Position numbers and translations under genes: made by a program. Below the pieces are notes generated by a model. It saw only the letters and a program-made list of their open reading frames with translations. It ran no database searches and was not told the origin of the DNA. Of a DNA stretch of 64,000 nt, positions 35,346-44,314 are shown in pieces. The first letter of the stretch is position 1, and every line of letters starts with the position of its first letter. Source of the DNA: Oscillatoria sp. FACHB-1407 (GTDB lineage Bacteria; Cyanobacteriota; Cyanobacteriia; Elainellales; Elainellaceae); assembly GCF_014697545.1 (NCBI RefSeq), contig NZ_JACJSA010000012.1, forward strand, positions 62,001 through 126,000. Reading direction: 5' to 3'.

Positions 35346-36353
35346 TTAATCATCAACTTGCAATTTTGCCGACGGAGTAGTTACCTCGACGGGTTCCAGC
35401 AGCAGTTGATAGAGTTGGCGACGAAATTGGGGATTGAGGTAATCCTGACGAAGGTCATCCCATGTCTGCAAGGCAGTGTCTCGTTCCTGGTGAATAGTGG
35501 CGTGTAGCTCTGGCATGACAGTAGATTGGGGCAATTCATCAGTCAACAAATCCAGCAACACCTGACCATCCTGAACTTTGCCTAATCGCTCTTGCAAGTC
35601 TTTGATCTGATCAATCCAGGTTTGAAACGCCTCTCCATAAAACTCAGCAAAGAACTCGGCTTGATAGCGCACCTGCTTACAAAGTTTGCGGAGGTCGTGT
35701 AGGGTGGGGCTATTGTCTGGAGAGATGTCGGCTTTGGCAATCAACCAGGCTGGATGCAGCAGCAATTTAGACACGAGTGGGCTGAGCAAATCGGGCAGGG
35801 CAACCAACAGAGGAAATCGGGCAGGGGGTTTGAATTTTGGTTTGTCGAGCCAGGTCGTATAAGCCGATTTGAGGTCGTGATAGGTTGTGTCAGTCAAGCT
35901 AGCTTCAGTGCCTGCAAAGGCTTTGCGTCGCTGTTTTTGTAGCACTGCAATTCCCTGGTTGAGCCAGTTTTGCTCAGGTTGGCTCAATCGGGGTTGATAG
36001 TCTTCCCGCAGGGTCGCTATTTGCACATCTAAATCTCTCAGACGACCCAACGTTCGAGCCAGAGTGCGGAGCCGTCGATCGCTAGCCGCCTTGGGCAGTT
36101 CTACCACTTGATCAAACACGTGTAGCGCAGTCCGTAGACGACGAATACCAACCCGCATTTGATGCAGATGTTCAGGATTCTTGTCTGCTAAAACTTTTTG
36201 TTCGCGTTTGATGATGCGCTGATATTGGTCACTAATAGTTGTGTAGGCAAGATCACCTAAGGTTAACGATGCGATGTCGTTTCCCTTTTCCGGTAATTGA
36301 CCTTCTGCTGATTTGTATTGAGATGCATCTCCGTTTTGGCTTGTAACAACCAT
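35346..36353 (-). CDS. CHAD-domain protein
   Basis: 335 residues. HLHQMRVGIRRLRTALHVFDQVVELPKA and LARTLGRLRDLDVQIATLRE are the first CHAD helices with conserved His/Arg; SPTLHDLRKLCKQVRYQAEFFAEFYGEAFQTWIDQIKDLQERLGKVQDGQVLLDLL is the second half. CHAD proteins bind polyphosphate through these basic residues. There is no CYTH domain in it or adjacent. Cytosolic, perhaps on polyphosphate granules. The ATG at 36353 is the only plausible start. The N-terminal ~30 residues look disordered. Confidence 0.88.
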   Translation of the reverse strand: MVVTSQNGDASQYKSAEGQLPEKGNDIASLTLGDLAYTTISDQYQRIIKREQKVLADKNPEHLHQMRVGIRRLRTALHVFDQVVELPKAASDRRLRTLARTLGRLRDLDVQIATLREDYQPRLSQPEQNWLNQGIAVLQKQRRKAFAGTEASLTDTTYHDLKSAYTTWLDKPKFKPPARFPLLVALPDLLSPLVSKLLLHPAWLIAKADISPDNSPTLHDLRKLCKQVRYQAEFFAEFYGEAFQTWIDQIKDLQERLGKVQDGQVLLDLLTDELPQSTVMPELHATIHQERDTALQTWDDLRQDYLNPQFRRQLYQLLLEPVEVTTPSAKLQVDD

Positions 36354-36571
36354 GGTTCAGTCAACCCTGCTATGGCGATGTAAGTTTGCAAATCTAACCC
36401 CGATTTGGAGAGTTAAACATTCTAACGCAGGGTTTAAAGGGGTCGAAATAACCTCGTGATATGTCTTTAAGAAAAACCATTAAGAGAGTTGTAGTTTTTT
36501 TTATTCTCCACAAGTAGACGTGTTAATTTTCTAAGTAATTTTACTGGTCTGACAATTTAGACCCTGGGTTT

Positions 36572-39500
36572 ATGACTCACGCCCACCAGAGACAGCGATC
36601 GCACCCAGTTGCATCCTGGATGTATTCAGGAGCTATTGCAGGTTTAGCATTGAGTCTCAATGGGTTTTTGTCATTGCCTGCGATCGCACAAGTCACGTTG
36701 GATGGCAGTTTAGGGGCGGGGGGTGCGCTGGCGGGTCCTGATTATGTTGTGCCTCAAGCCGCAGGACGTGCAGCCGGAATCAACCTCTTTCACAGTTTTG
36801 GGCAGTTCAACATCCTCACTGGGGAATCTGTCACCTTTGAAAGCGATCCCACCATTCGCAACATTCTGGCACGGGTGATTGGCGGACCATCGAGGATTGA
36901 AGGCTTGCTCGCCACTCGCAGCCAAACGGCAAACCTGTTTCTGATCAACTCCAGTGGGATCGTGTTTGGGCAGGGGGCGCGACTGAATGTGGGTGGGTCT
37001 TTTGTCGCGACGACCGCGGATGGCATTGGGTTTGGCAATCAAGGTCAGTTTAGTGCGCTGCCTGCGATCGGAGAGGATGTCTCGCTGTTAACGATTGATC
37101 CGTCGGCGTTACGGTTTAACCAGGCAATGGGACAGGCGATCGCTCCTATCAACCTCACCTTACAGCGCGTCAGTCCCTTTGAAGTGCCTAACGGTCAAAG
37201 TCTGTTGTTAGTGGGTGGCAATGTCTCTCTGTTTGGCAATAGCACAGGCGATCGCCATCTTTTGCGAGCGAGAGGGGGGCGGGTTGAGTTTGCGGCTCTC
37301 TCAGGCACAGGAACGGTCAGTTTGCTACGAGACGCGGCAGGTCGTGATTTGCGGTTGGGGGTGCCGAGTGCGATCGGGCGAGCCGATATCTCCATTAACG
37401 GACGAGCAGAGATCAACGTCAGATCCGGGGGCGGTGGTTTCATTACTCTCTATGGGCGAGATGTGACGATATCGGGCAGAAGCCGTCTTATCAGCGGCAT
37501 TGGCGATAACCTGGGCAGTGCTGGCAGCGCAGCAGGAGACATCCAAATTGATGCGACGGGTGCCGTCCGGATGGATGACCGCAGTCAGATCAACAACAAC
37601 ATTACCGATTCTGGCGCAGGAATTGGAGGCGACGTTTTAATCACAGCGCGATCGCTCCTGCTCTCTGGTCAAGACACCCTGATATCGGCCAACACCAATA
37701 GCCAGCGCACCGAAGCGTGCAACGTGCAAGCCTGCAACGCCGGAAACATCATCATTCGAGCAGATAACCTGACCTTTACCAACCCAGAACGGTATAACGG
37801 AGACGATGGAGCAGGGCTACAATCCAACACCCGGGGCATTGGCAACGCTGGTAACATCGACATCGAGATTAATGGAGACATCCTGCTCAATCACCGGAGT
37901 CGTATTGAAAATCGCGTCCGAGGAACCAGCCGAGAAAATCCCAACGTTCGTGGCACTGGGGGAACTACTACCCTCGAATCAACCAACCCACAAGGCAGCA
38001 TCACGATCGCCAGAGAGAGCCGCATCAATAGCACGACCGACGCCAATGGACGGGGTGGGTCGGTTATCTTAATAGCTCCGAGACTGGTCAATATCACCGG
38101 ACGCCGTAGCGGAACCAGAACCAGAAGCACGATCAGTGTTGCAGCCGAAGGCAGTGCCAGACAACCCGGAGGCAATATCGAGATCACAACCAACCTGCTT
38201 CAGGTACAGGATGGAGGGTTTCTCAATGCCTCCACCTCAGGACGTGCCGATGCAGGCAACGTGACCCTAAACGTTGGTCGATTAGAGGTCACTACGGGAG
38301 GCGAGTTAGAGGTATCGACTACCAGTGGCGGATCAACCCCAGGATCAGCGGGCAGTATCAGCATTAACGCGCCGGGGGGCAGTGTTCTTGTCTCAGGACG
38401 ACGCTATGGAGACAACAGTGAGATTGCCGTTGACACAGAGGGGCGATCGCGCGGTCAAGGTGGCATTATCTCCATCACAGCCGACACGATCCAGGTTCAA
38501 GGTCGGGGAGAAATTACGGCGATCAACGGCGGTCAAGCTGGCAGTGGCAGTATCACCCTCAACTTTCGGCGTTTATTGGAGCTGACTCAGGGTGGGCGCA
38601 TTAATGCTCGAACCGACTCCCAGGGAAATGCAGGTGATCTCACCATCAACGCCAACGGCGGAGACATCTTGCTTTCAGGAAGCTCTCCAGACAATGGTCG
38701 CAATGCCGGGTTATTCGCCACCACACGCAACCGTGGTAACGCAGGCAATATTTTGATCAATGATGCCAACCAGATTTTGATCGAGCGGAGGGCTGTGATT
38801 GCAGCGGGCACCGAGTTAGATGACGAACAACCCCTTGCTGAATTGACCGGGCAGGGAGGCAACTTAACGATTAATGCAGAGCGGATTCAGATCGCAACTG
38901 GGGGTGGAATTTTAGTCAACAGTGATGGTCTGGGGGCAGCCGGAAACATGGTCATTAACGCCCCTGTCGTTCTTCTGGTTGACAATGGCAGAATCAGTGC
39001 TGAGACTCAGGTGAGCAGCGGTGGCAACATCACCCTGGATGAACTCCGATTGCTGTCTGTCAACAACAGCAGCATTTCTGCCTCCACGGTTGATGGCAGG
39101 GGAGGTTCATTAACGATCAACGCTGCAAATGGCAGAGTTGAGGCGAGCCGCAACGGGTCACTGACGGTCGCAGCATCCGGAATCGGTTCACCTGGCAATC
39201 TCAATCTCACGGCTCAATTTCTAACTCTCCAGGAGGGGGCTCGCATTGCTGCCACGAATGTGTCCTCCAATGTAGCGGACACCGGCAATATCCGTCTCAG
39301 CGGGTTGGAGGGCTTAGTGGTCGGCAGCAGTCAGATATCCGCTTCGACTCAGACTGGACGAGCAGGCAGTGTGGCGATCGCCGCTGACACAATTCGCTTG
39401 CAGGGCACTGGGGGACTGGCGGTAGAAGCAACCAATGGTGGCAGTGCGGGCAACCTGAGCATTACCAGTACTCGCTTGGTCGCTCAAGATGGGGCACGAG

Positions 39501-41212
39501 TTACCGTGAGTAGCACCAATCAGGGGTCTGCCGGAAGTTTGCGCGTGACTGCCAGAGATGTTGTGCTAGACAATGGGGCTGGTTTCACAGCAGAAACGAC
39601 AGGAGGCACTGGGGGAGACATTCGGCTCCGCATCCTCAACTCATTACGGTTAACCAGTGGCAGCGATATTTCTGCCTCAACGGTTTCAGGTAGTGGCGGC
39701 AACCTGATCATCAATGCTGGGGGCAGTCCTAACCAACACCAACAAGCCGAACTACGACCCACAAATTTAATCAGTCTAAATCGCGGCAGTCGATTGTCTG
39801 CCAGGGCAACGGGCACCGGGAATGCAGGAAGCGTGGCGATCGCCGTTCGACAGTTGCTTCTAAACGACCAGCCCGGAGTTCCAGAGCCAAGCGGAATTTT
39901 TGCCTCATCCGTCTCTGGAATCGGCGGAGACGTGACCCTCCAACAAGTAGAAGCGTTAACCCTTAACAACAGCCGCATTTCTGCCTCCACTCAAACCGGA
40001 CGGGGTGGCTCATTAGCTATTCAGGGGATGGGCAGCGACATGACACTCAGTGGCACGGGTGGCTTATTTGTGGAGGCGATTGGGACTGGCTCAGCAGGAA
40101 ATATCGAAGTCATCACCCGGCAACTCACCCTCCAAAATGGAGCCCGCATTTCGGCTGCCAATCGTTCCTTTTTACCCGATGCCAATACAGCTAGCAACTT
40201 TGGCAACATTCGCTTACAGGGGTTGGAAACCCTGACCGTAAACAACAGTCAAATCACGGCTTCCACCCAAACCGGGCGGGGAGGCAGCTTAATTGTGAAT
40301 GCAGCCAATGCCGTTCAACTCAGCGGCAATGGCGGACTAACCGTAGAAGCCACAAGAAACGGAGGGATTGCCGGAGATCTACGCATCCGCACTGGACAAC
40401 TCAGGGTCGAGGATGGAGCACGAGTCACGGTCAGTAGCCCTCAAGGGCAGGCAGGCAATCTCACCGTTGCAGCGGATCAAATTCGGCTTGACCGGGGAGA
40501 ATTGGACGCCGAGACTGGCTCACGAGGAGCCAACCAAGCCAACATTCAACTGCGCGGATTAAATGTGTTGGTGTTGCGAAATGGCAGTCAGATTTCGGCT
40601 CGTGCCTTTAGAGATGGCAATGGAGGAAACGTCGAGATTGATGCTGGAAACGGGTATGTCGTCGCAGTACCCAACGAAAACAGCGATATTATCGCCAATG
40701 CAGAAGGTGGCAGTGGGGGTAACATTAACATCACCACTCAAAGCATCGTCGGTTTGATCGAGACAGACTCACTTGACCCGCGTAACAACCCGATTAGCGA
40801 GATTAACGCCAGTTCTGAGTTTGGTTTGAGTGGCAATATTGTCATTAACACCCCCGGCATCGAGCCAGGGCAAGGGTTGTTGGAGTTACCTGAGAATGTA
40901 GTGGATGCATCTCGCCTGGTAGCTCAGGGCTGTGCCGCAGGTAACACAGCCGCACAGGCTCAAAGTGAATTTGTGGTAACTGGACGGGGTGGTTTGCCCC
41001 CGAATCCGGAGCAACCGTTACAGCAAGCAACGGTGATTGCAGATTGGGTCAGTTTAGATCCGAGTCATGCCAACCCCAGTCAAGCGATCGCCCCCAACGC
41101 ACACCCAGATCAGGGCATTGTGGAAGCCCAGGGATGGGCGGTTGATGATGCTGGGCAGGTGTTTTTAATTGCCGATGCATCACTGACCCCTGCCTATTGC
41201 AGTTTGCGTTAA
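36572..41212 (+). CDS. Giant filamentous-haemagglutinin-type exoprotein (TPS substrate)
   Basis: 1546 residues. Signal peptide through FLSLPAIAQ (~residue 40). The TPS domain (~40-150) is clear: QVTLDGSLGAGG, FHSFGQFNILTGESVTFESDPTIRNILARVIGG, GLLATRSQTANLFLINSSGIVFGQGARLNVGGSFVATTA; the usual NPNG loop is NSSG here. The rest is a parallel beta-helix of degenerate ~110-residue repeats, e.g. NNSRISASTQTGRGGSLAIQG and NNSQITASTQTGRGGSLIVNA. The C-terminus (SRLVAQGCAAGN...EFVVTGRGGLPPNP) is the typical end of cyanobacterial haemagglutinin-like proteins. Exported by a TpsB pore, which is not encoded nearby. Likely adhesin or sheath component. Confidence 0.9.
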   Translation: MTHAHQRQRSHPVASWMYSGAIAGLALSLNGFLSLPAIAQVTLDGSLGAGGALAGPDYVVPQAAGRAAGINLFHSFGQFNILTGESVTFESDPTIRNILARVIGGPSRIEGLLATRSQTANLFLINSSGIVFGQGARLNVGGSFVATTADGIGFGNQGQFSALPAIGEDVSLLTIDPSALRFNQAMGQAIAPINLTLQRVSPFEVPNGQSLLLVGGNVSLFGNSTGDRHLLRARGGRVEFAALSGTGTVSLLRDAAGRDLRLGVPSAIGRADISINGRAEINVRSGGGGFITLYGRDVTISGRSRLISGIGDNLGSAGSAAGDIQIDATGAVRMDDRSQINNNITDSGAGIGGDVLITARSLLLSGQDTLISANTNSQRTEACNVQACNAGNIIIRADNLTFTNPERYNGDDGAGLQSNTRGIGNAGNIDIEINGDILLNHRSRIENRVRGTSRENPNVRGTGGTTTLESTNPQGSITIARESRINSTTDANGRGGSVILIAPRLVNITGRRSGTRTRSTISVAAEGSARQPGGNIEITTNLLQVQDGGFLNASTSGRADAGNVTLNVGRLEVTTGGELEVSTTSGGSTPGSAGSISINAPGGSVLVSGRRYGDNSEIAVDTEGRSRGQGGIISITADTIQVQGRGEITAINGGQAGSGSITLNFRRLLELTQGGRINARTDSQGNAGDLTINANGGDILLSGSSPDNGRNAGLFATTRNRGNAGNILINDANQILIERRAVIAAGTELDDEQPLAELTGQGGNLTINAERIQIATGGGILVNSDGLGAAGNMVINAPVVLLVDNGRISAETQVSSGGNITLDELRLLSVNNSSISASTVDGRGGSLTINAANGRVEASRNGSLTVAASGIGSPGNLNLTAQFLTLQEGARIAATNVSSNVADTGNIRLSGLEGLVVGSSQISASTQTGRAGSVAIAADTIRLQGTGGLAVEATNGGSAGNLSITSTRLVAQDGARVTVSSTNQGSAGSLRVTARDVVLDNGAGFTAETTGGTGGDIRLRILNSLRLTSGSDISASTVSGSGGNLIINAGGSPNQHQQAELRPTNLISLNRGSRLSARATGTGNAGSVAIAVRQLLLNDQPGVPEPSGIFASSVSGIGGDVTLQQVEALTLNNSRISASTQTGRGGSLAIQGMGSDMTLSGTGGLFVEAIGTGSAGNIEVITRQLTLQNGARISAANRSFLPDANTASNFGNIRLQGLETLTVNNSQITASTQTGRGGSLIVNAANAVQLSGNGGLTVEATRNGGIAGDLRIRTGQLRVEDGARVTVSSPQGQAGNLTVAADQIRLDRGELDAETGSRGANQANIQLRGLNVLVLRNGSQISARAFRDGNGGNVEIDAGNGYVVAVPNENSDIIANAEGGSGGNINITTQSIVGLIETDSLDPRNNPISEINASSEFGLSGNIVINTPGIEPGQGLLELPENVVDASRLVAQGCAAGNTAAQAQSEFVVTGRGGLPPNPEQPLQQATVIADWVSLDPSHANPSQAIAPNAHPDQGIVEAQGWAVDDAGQVFLIADASLTPAYCSLR

Positions 41213-41303
41213 TGGTGCTGGCAATTTTTGCCTGCATTGATTTGCCAGGTGCTAACCCCTGGCTGACGCCTCACAAAACTGGGGTGTCCACTTTAGAACA
41301 GCG

Positions 41304-42266
41304 TCACCGCATCTCCTGCACGAGTTGCTTCAGCACTACCTCAGGCGATCGCGGTTGCCATCCCAATTCTTTTTGTGCCTTGGTTGCGTCCACTCGCACA
41401 CAGCGATCGTAGAGATAGTGAACCCGTTCGCGACCGATGGGGGGTTGCCATGAGAGCAGGCGACCGATGGGGTCAAGGATATTACCGACCAACCGGACGA
41501 TTGGCTCAGGCACTTCCTTGGGTTCTGGGATGCCCGATTCTTGGCTGAGAACGTGGAACATCTCACGGGTGGTCATATCTCCCGCCGAGAGAATGTAGTA
41601 AGACCCTGGCTGACCCTTTTCGGCAGCCAGAATCATGCCCTCCACCAGATCATCGACATGCACGATTCCAGTGACGCGATCGCCCGCTAGCCAAAGCTTC
41701 AGCCATCCTTTCAGAAAGGTCTTAATCGCAGGACCAAAGTGGGGGTCATCGGCTCCAAAAATCCCAGAAGGCATCACACTGACTACGGGGAAGCCTTCGG
41801 CGGCGTATTGATCGACCAGTTTTTGGGCGTGATATTTGGTGCTGTCGTAAGCCGAGGAAAAGTCTTTTTGCGTCCGTTGAAAGGTTTCGTCGATTACCTT
41901 TCCCTGCGTGTCCCCAAAAATACCGATGGTGCTGCAATAGACCATTTTCGAGATGTGGGCGGCTCTGGCGGCTTCCAAGACAGCACGAGTGCCATCGACG
42001 TTAATTCGCTCCATTTTGGCAGCATCGACCAAGCCCAACTCGACATAGGCAGCAATGTGAAACACCGTATCCACACGGGTCATAGCGGTTGCCAGGGTAG
42101 AGCGATCGCCAATGTCGCCATAGACCAACTCAATATCACAATCCTTCAAGCGGGAGAGATCGCTCGATCGCCGTACCAAGCCAACCACCTGGTCACCCCG
42201 ATTTAGCAAGGTTTTCACCAGGTGAGAACCTGTAAACCCATTTGCCCCTGTCACCAATGCTTTCAT
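41304..42266 (-). CDS. Extended SDR, NAD(P)-dependent epimerase/reductase (HpnA/DFR-like)
   Basis: 320 residues. Rossmann motif VTGANGFTGSHLV at the start, DIGDRSTL and AAYVELG lining the cofactor, YDSTKYHAQK carrying the catalytic Tyr-x3-Lys, and VHVDDLVEGMILAAE typical of extended SDRs. The length and the EPIVRLVGNIL...PPIGRERVHYLYDRCVRVDATKAQKELGWQPR end resemble dihydroflavonol-4-reductase/HpnA-type enzymes. The substrate cannot be named. Three bases separate it from the GNAT-like gene upstream on the minus strand, so they are one operon. Confidence 0.85.
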   Translation of the reverse strand: MKALVTGANGFTGSHLVKTLLNRGDQVVGLVRRSSDLSRLKDCDIELVYGDIGDRSTLATAMTRVDTVFHIAAYVELGLVDAAKMERINVDGTRAVLEAARAAHISKMVYCSTIGIFGDTQGKVIDETFQRTQKDFSSAYDSTKYHAQKLVDQYAAEGFPVVSVMPSGIFGADDPHFGPAIKTFLKGWLKLWLAGDRVTGIVHVDDLVEGMILAAEKGQPGSYYILSAGDMTTREMFHVLSQESGIPEPKEVPEPIVRLVGNILDPIGRLLSWQPPIGRERVHYLYDRCVRVDATKAQKELGWQPRSPEVVLKQLVQEMR

Positions 42267-42269
42267 CGT

Positions 42270-43427
42270 TTACAACGCCTTTTCGTAAATCCGGTAGGTT
42301 TTATAAATTGTGGCACCTGTGGCTTCAATCACTTTACGGGAGGGCATATTGTCCTCATATACCCAGGACAACTCAGCACGGCGGTAAGGTTTACGTTTTT
42401 CGACGCCATGCTTCATGCCAATGTGAATTAACCCCAATGGCACCATGCGGCGGCGGTGTTCGGGCAGAGCGCAGATCGCAATCACGCGAGCCGTATCGAT
42501 TTGGCGTCGATACCAGAGAAACTTGAGAATACCAAGCCAATTCAATTTGCCGTTGACCCGCTTTAACACGAGGTTATAGTCCGGCAGGGTCATAAAGAAA
42601 CCGACCATTTCACCCTCATATTCAGCAATCCAAAAAATCTCCGGATCAACCAGATCTTGCAAGGATTTGGCTTCCTCAAAAAATTCCTCTTCCGTGCGGG
42701 GGGTGGAACTCCAGTTATTGGCAAAGGCTTTGGTGAAGAGGTGATATAGCCCTAGTACGTCTTGCTTGAATGCATCGCCTTTGAGATGAAGCTGGCGGAA
42801 GGTCACGCCTGATTTCAGGGCAATGCGATAGCCCTTTTCAAACTCATCGGGTAGGGGGCGATCGAGGGGTAGATCGTAGGCATAGGCATCCTTCGCCTTG
42901 TGCCAGCCATTCTGTTCTATGAACTGCGGGTAATAGGCAGCGTTGTAGGGCATCATCAAATAGGGCGGCGAGTCAAACCCATCCACCAGAAACAGACAAT
43001 TATTGTGGGTAGACAGGTCGATGGGTCCTCGTGCTTTCACCATGCCCTGTTCGCGCAACCACTGAGACGCCGCATCCAGAAGAGCCTGAGCGATCGCCCC
43101 ATCATTAATGCACTCAAAAAAGCCAAACAATCCGATCGCTTCCCCTTCTCGCTCGATCAGGCGTTGATTTACCGAGGCGACAATCCGACCAACGGCTTCT
43201 GCTCCATTGGCCCCCGTCTGAACGGCGATGAACTGTTGCAACTTGCCATATTGAAAAAATGGATTGGTCTCAGAAAATTGCTTGGCGATGCTGCTGCGGA
43301 TAGGCGGTACCCAATTTGGGTCGTTGGCGTAGACACGATTAGGAACATCGAGAAACATTTCCTGCTGTTCCGGTGTGGTGACTACTTGAATTTGAAATGA
43401 CGCCGTTTGAGAAAGAACATTAGTCAT
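42270..43427 (-). CDS. GNAT-superfamily acyltransferase-like protein
   Basis: 385 residues. N-terminus (FLDVPNRVYANDPNWVPPIR) and body (GRIVASVNQRLIEREGEAIGLFGFFECIND...ALLDAASQWLREQGMVKARGPIDLSTHNNCLFLVDGFDSPPYLMMPYNAAYYPQFIEQNGWHKAKDAYAYDL) match the YghO-like acyltransferase/GNAT family with duplicated folds. The second half has EIFWIAEYEGEMVGFFMTLPDYN and ALPEHRRRMVPLGLIHIG. It probably acylates a small molecule; substrate unknown. First gene of the operon with the SDR, which suggests a joint modification pathway. Confidence 0.8.
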   Translation of the reverse strand: MTNVLSQTASFQIQVVTTPEQQEMFLDVPNRVYANDPNWVPPIRSSIAKQFSETNPFFQYGKLQQFIAVQTGANGAEAVGRIVASVNQRLIEREGEAIGLFGFFECINDGAIAQALLDAASQWLREQGMVKARGPIDLSTHNNCLFLVDGFDSPPYLMMPYNAAYYPQFIEQNGWHKAKDAYAYDLPLDRPLPDEFEKGYRIALKSGVTFRQLHLKGDAFKQDVLGLYHLFTKAFANNWSSTPRTEEEFFEEAKSLQDLVDPEIFWIAEYEGEMVGFFMTLPDYNLVLKRVNGKLNWLGILKFLWYRRQIDTARVIAICALPEHRRRMVPLGLIHIGMKHGVEKRKPYRRAELSWVYEDNMPSRKVIEATGATIYKTYRIYEKAL

Positions 43428-43908
43428 AGGGGTAGCGATCGGGGTGCTAATTAACGCTCATCAGAACAATATCAAAGACTGTACACAAGCCAGGGCGTAA
43501 CTTCAACGATGTCTTGTGGGATGTACCCAAATTCTGTTCTCAAAGGACTGTCACTTCTGTTACATTTTATTGCACTCAAAGCACAAGACGAGAGTCAATC
43601 TGCAAAAGTAGAAAAGTCGATAACCATCGTTTAGGTGCTTGATTAAGTAGAAAAACCTTCAATTTGATTCGTCAATTCGATCGCAACAGAATCCTTCCTT
43701 TTTGATTACCTGAATCTCAAAAAACTTTAGATTCTTTTAACAGTTTTAATTACGTCCCTAGAGCGTTTCGCTAAATTTGCTGCGATGCAACCAGTCAATT
43801 TAGCGATCAATTCATTTCGTATTTCCTACTCGTTTTTTCCAATTTGGGCGATCGCCTTGGCGATTAGCTCTGTGTTGTTCTGTTGTTGAATTAAACCGAT
43901 GTATTTCC

Positions 43909-43938
43909 CAGAGCATCTCAAGGCTCTGTTGTTTTTTC
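43909..43938 (+). terminator. Candidate intrinsic terminator 1 upstream of the sugar operon
   Basis: CAGAGC (43909-43914) and GCTCTG (43924-43929) form a perfect stem with a 9-nt loop, followed by TTGTTTTTT. No plus-strand gene lies upstream for 2.7 kb, so it would end a non-coding RNA or an attenuated leader. Confidence 0.6.
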
Positions 43939-43939
43939 G

Positions 43940-44039
43940 TTGCAAATCAATAGAGGTTTGAGCCTCTCTATAGGTGTCATTTCAGCCCTCAGAGTTAGGG
44001 CTTGGGGTATTTGTGTTTGTATAAATACCCAGATTTTTT
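43940..44039 (+). ncRNA. Possible small RNA or attenuator between two terminators
   Basis: About 100 nt with three consecutive perfect or near-perfect hairpins, the last with a U-run. It does not match Yfr1 (ACUCCUCACAC motif absent) or any RNA I know. Could be the aptamer/attenuator of the sugar-transport operon or an independent sRNA. No promoter identified. Confidence 0.35.
44005..44039 (+). terminator. Candidate intrinsic terminator 2 upstream of the sugar operon
   Basis: GGGTATTT (44005-44012) and AAATACCC (44023-44030) pair perfectly over 8 bp, loop 10 nt, then AGATTTTTT. Together with terminator 1 and two hairpins between them it delimits a possible ~100-nt RNA (43940-44039). Confidence 0.65.
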
Positions 44040-44314
44040 GGCGCATGAATTTACAACTCTACTGTGAACTAATTTGTTTGATCAAAATAGTTGACTCGCT
44101 TGATAACTCGATCAATAGGTTGCACCTACGCTTCGACAAATATGTCTGGAGGGAGTTGTAAAAGCGATCGCCAAATTGTCTTTATAAATGAACTAGTCCA
44201 GGGTTTTCTAATAGCAGAAATATCCTTCGCAACCCTGTTTAGAACTCTGCTTCTTCACGACACGTTCAATCGCAAATCAGTATTTCACTTTATCCACTTC
44301 ACAAGGAAAAAGAT

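Larger units (their letters stand above)
43428..44314. promoter_or_regulatory. Long structured leader region of the sugar operon
   Basis: 887 nt without a gene. Hairpins: CGCTAAATT/AATTTAGCG (43769-43805), two intrinsic-terminator-like structures (43909-43938 and 44005-44039), ATAGAGG/CCTCTCTAT (43951-43972) and AGCCCT/AGGGCT (43984-44002). A palindrome TTTGATCAAA (44077-44086) and TTGAT/ATCAA (44100-44115) follow before the ATG. The region also carries the promoter of the minus-strand GNAT gene. Confidence 0.6.
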
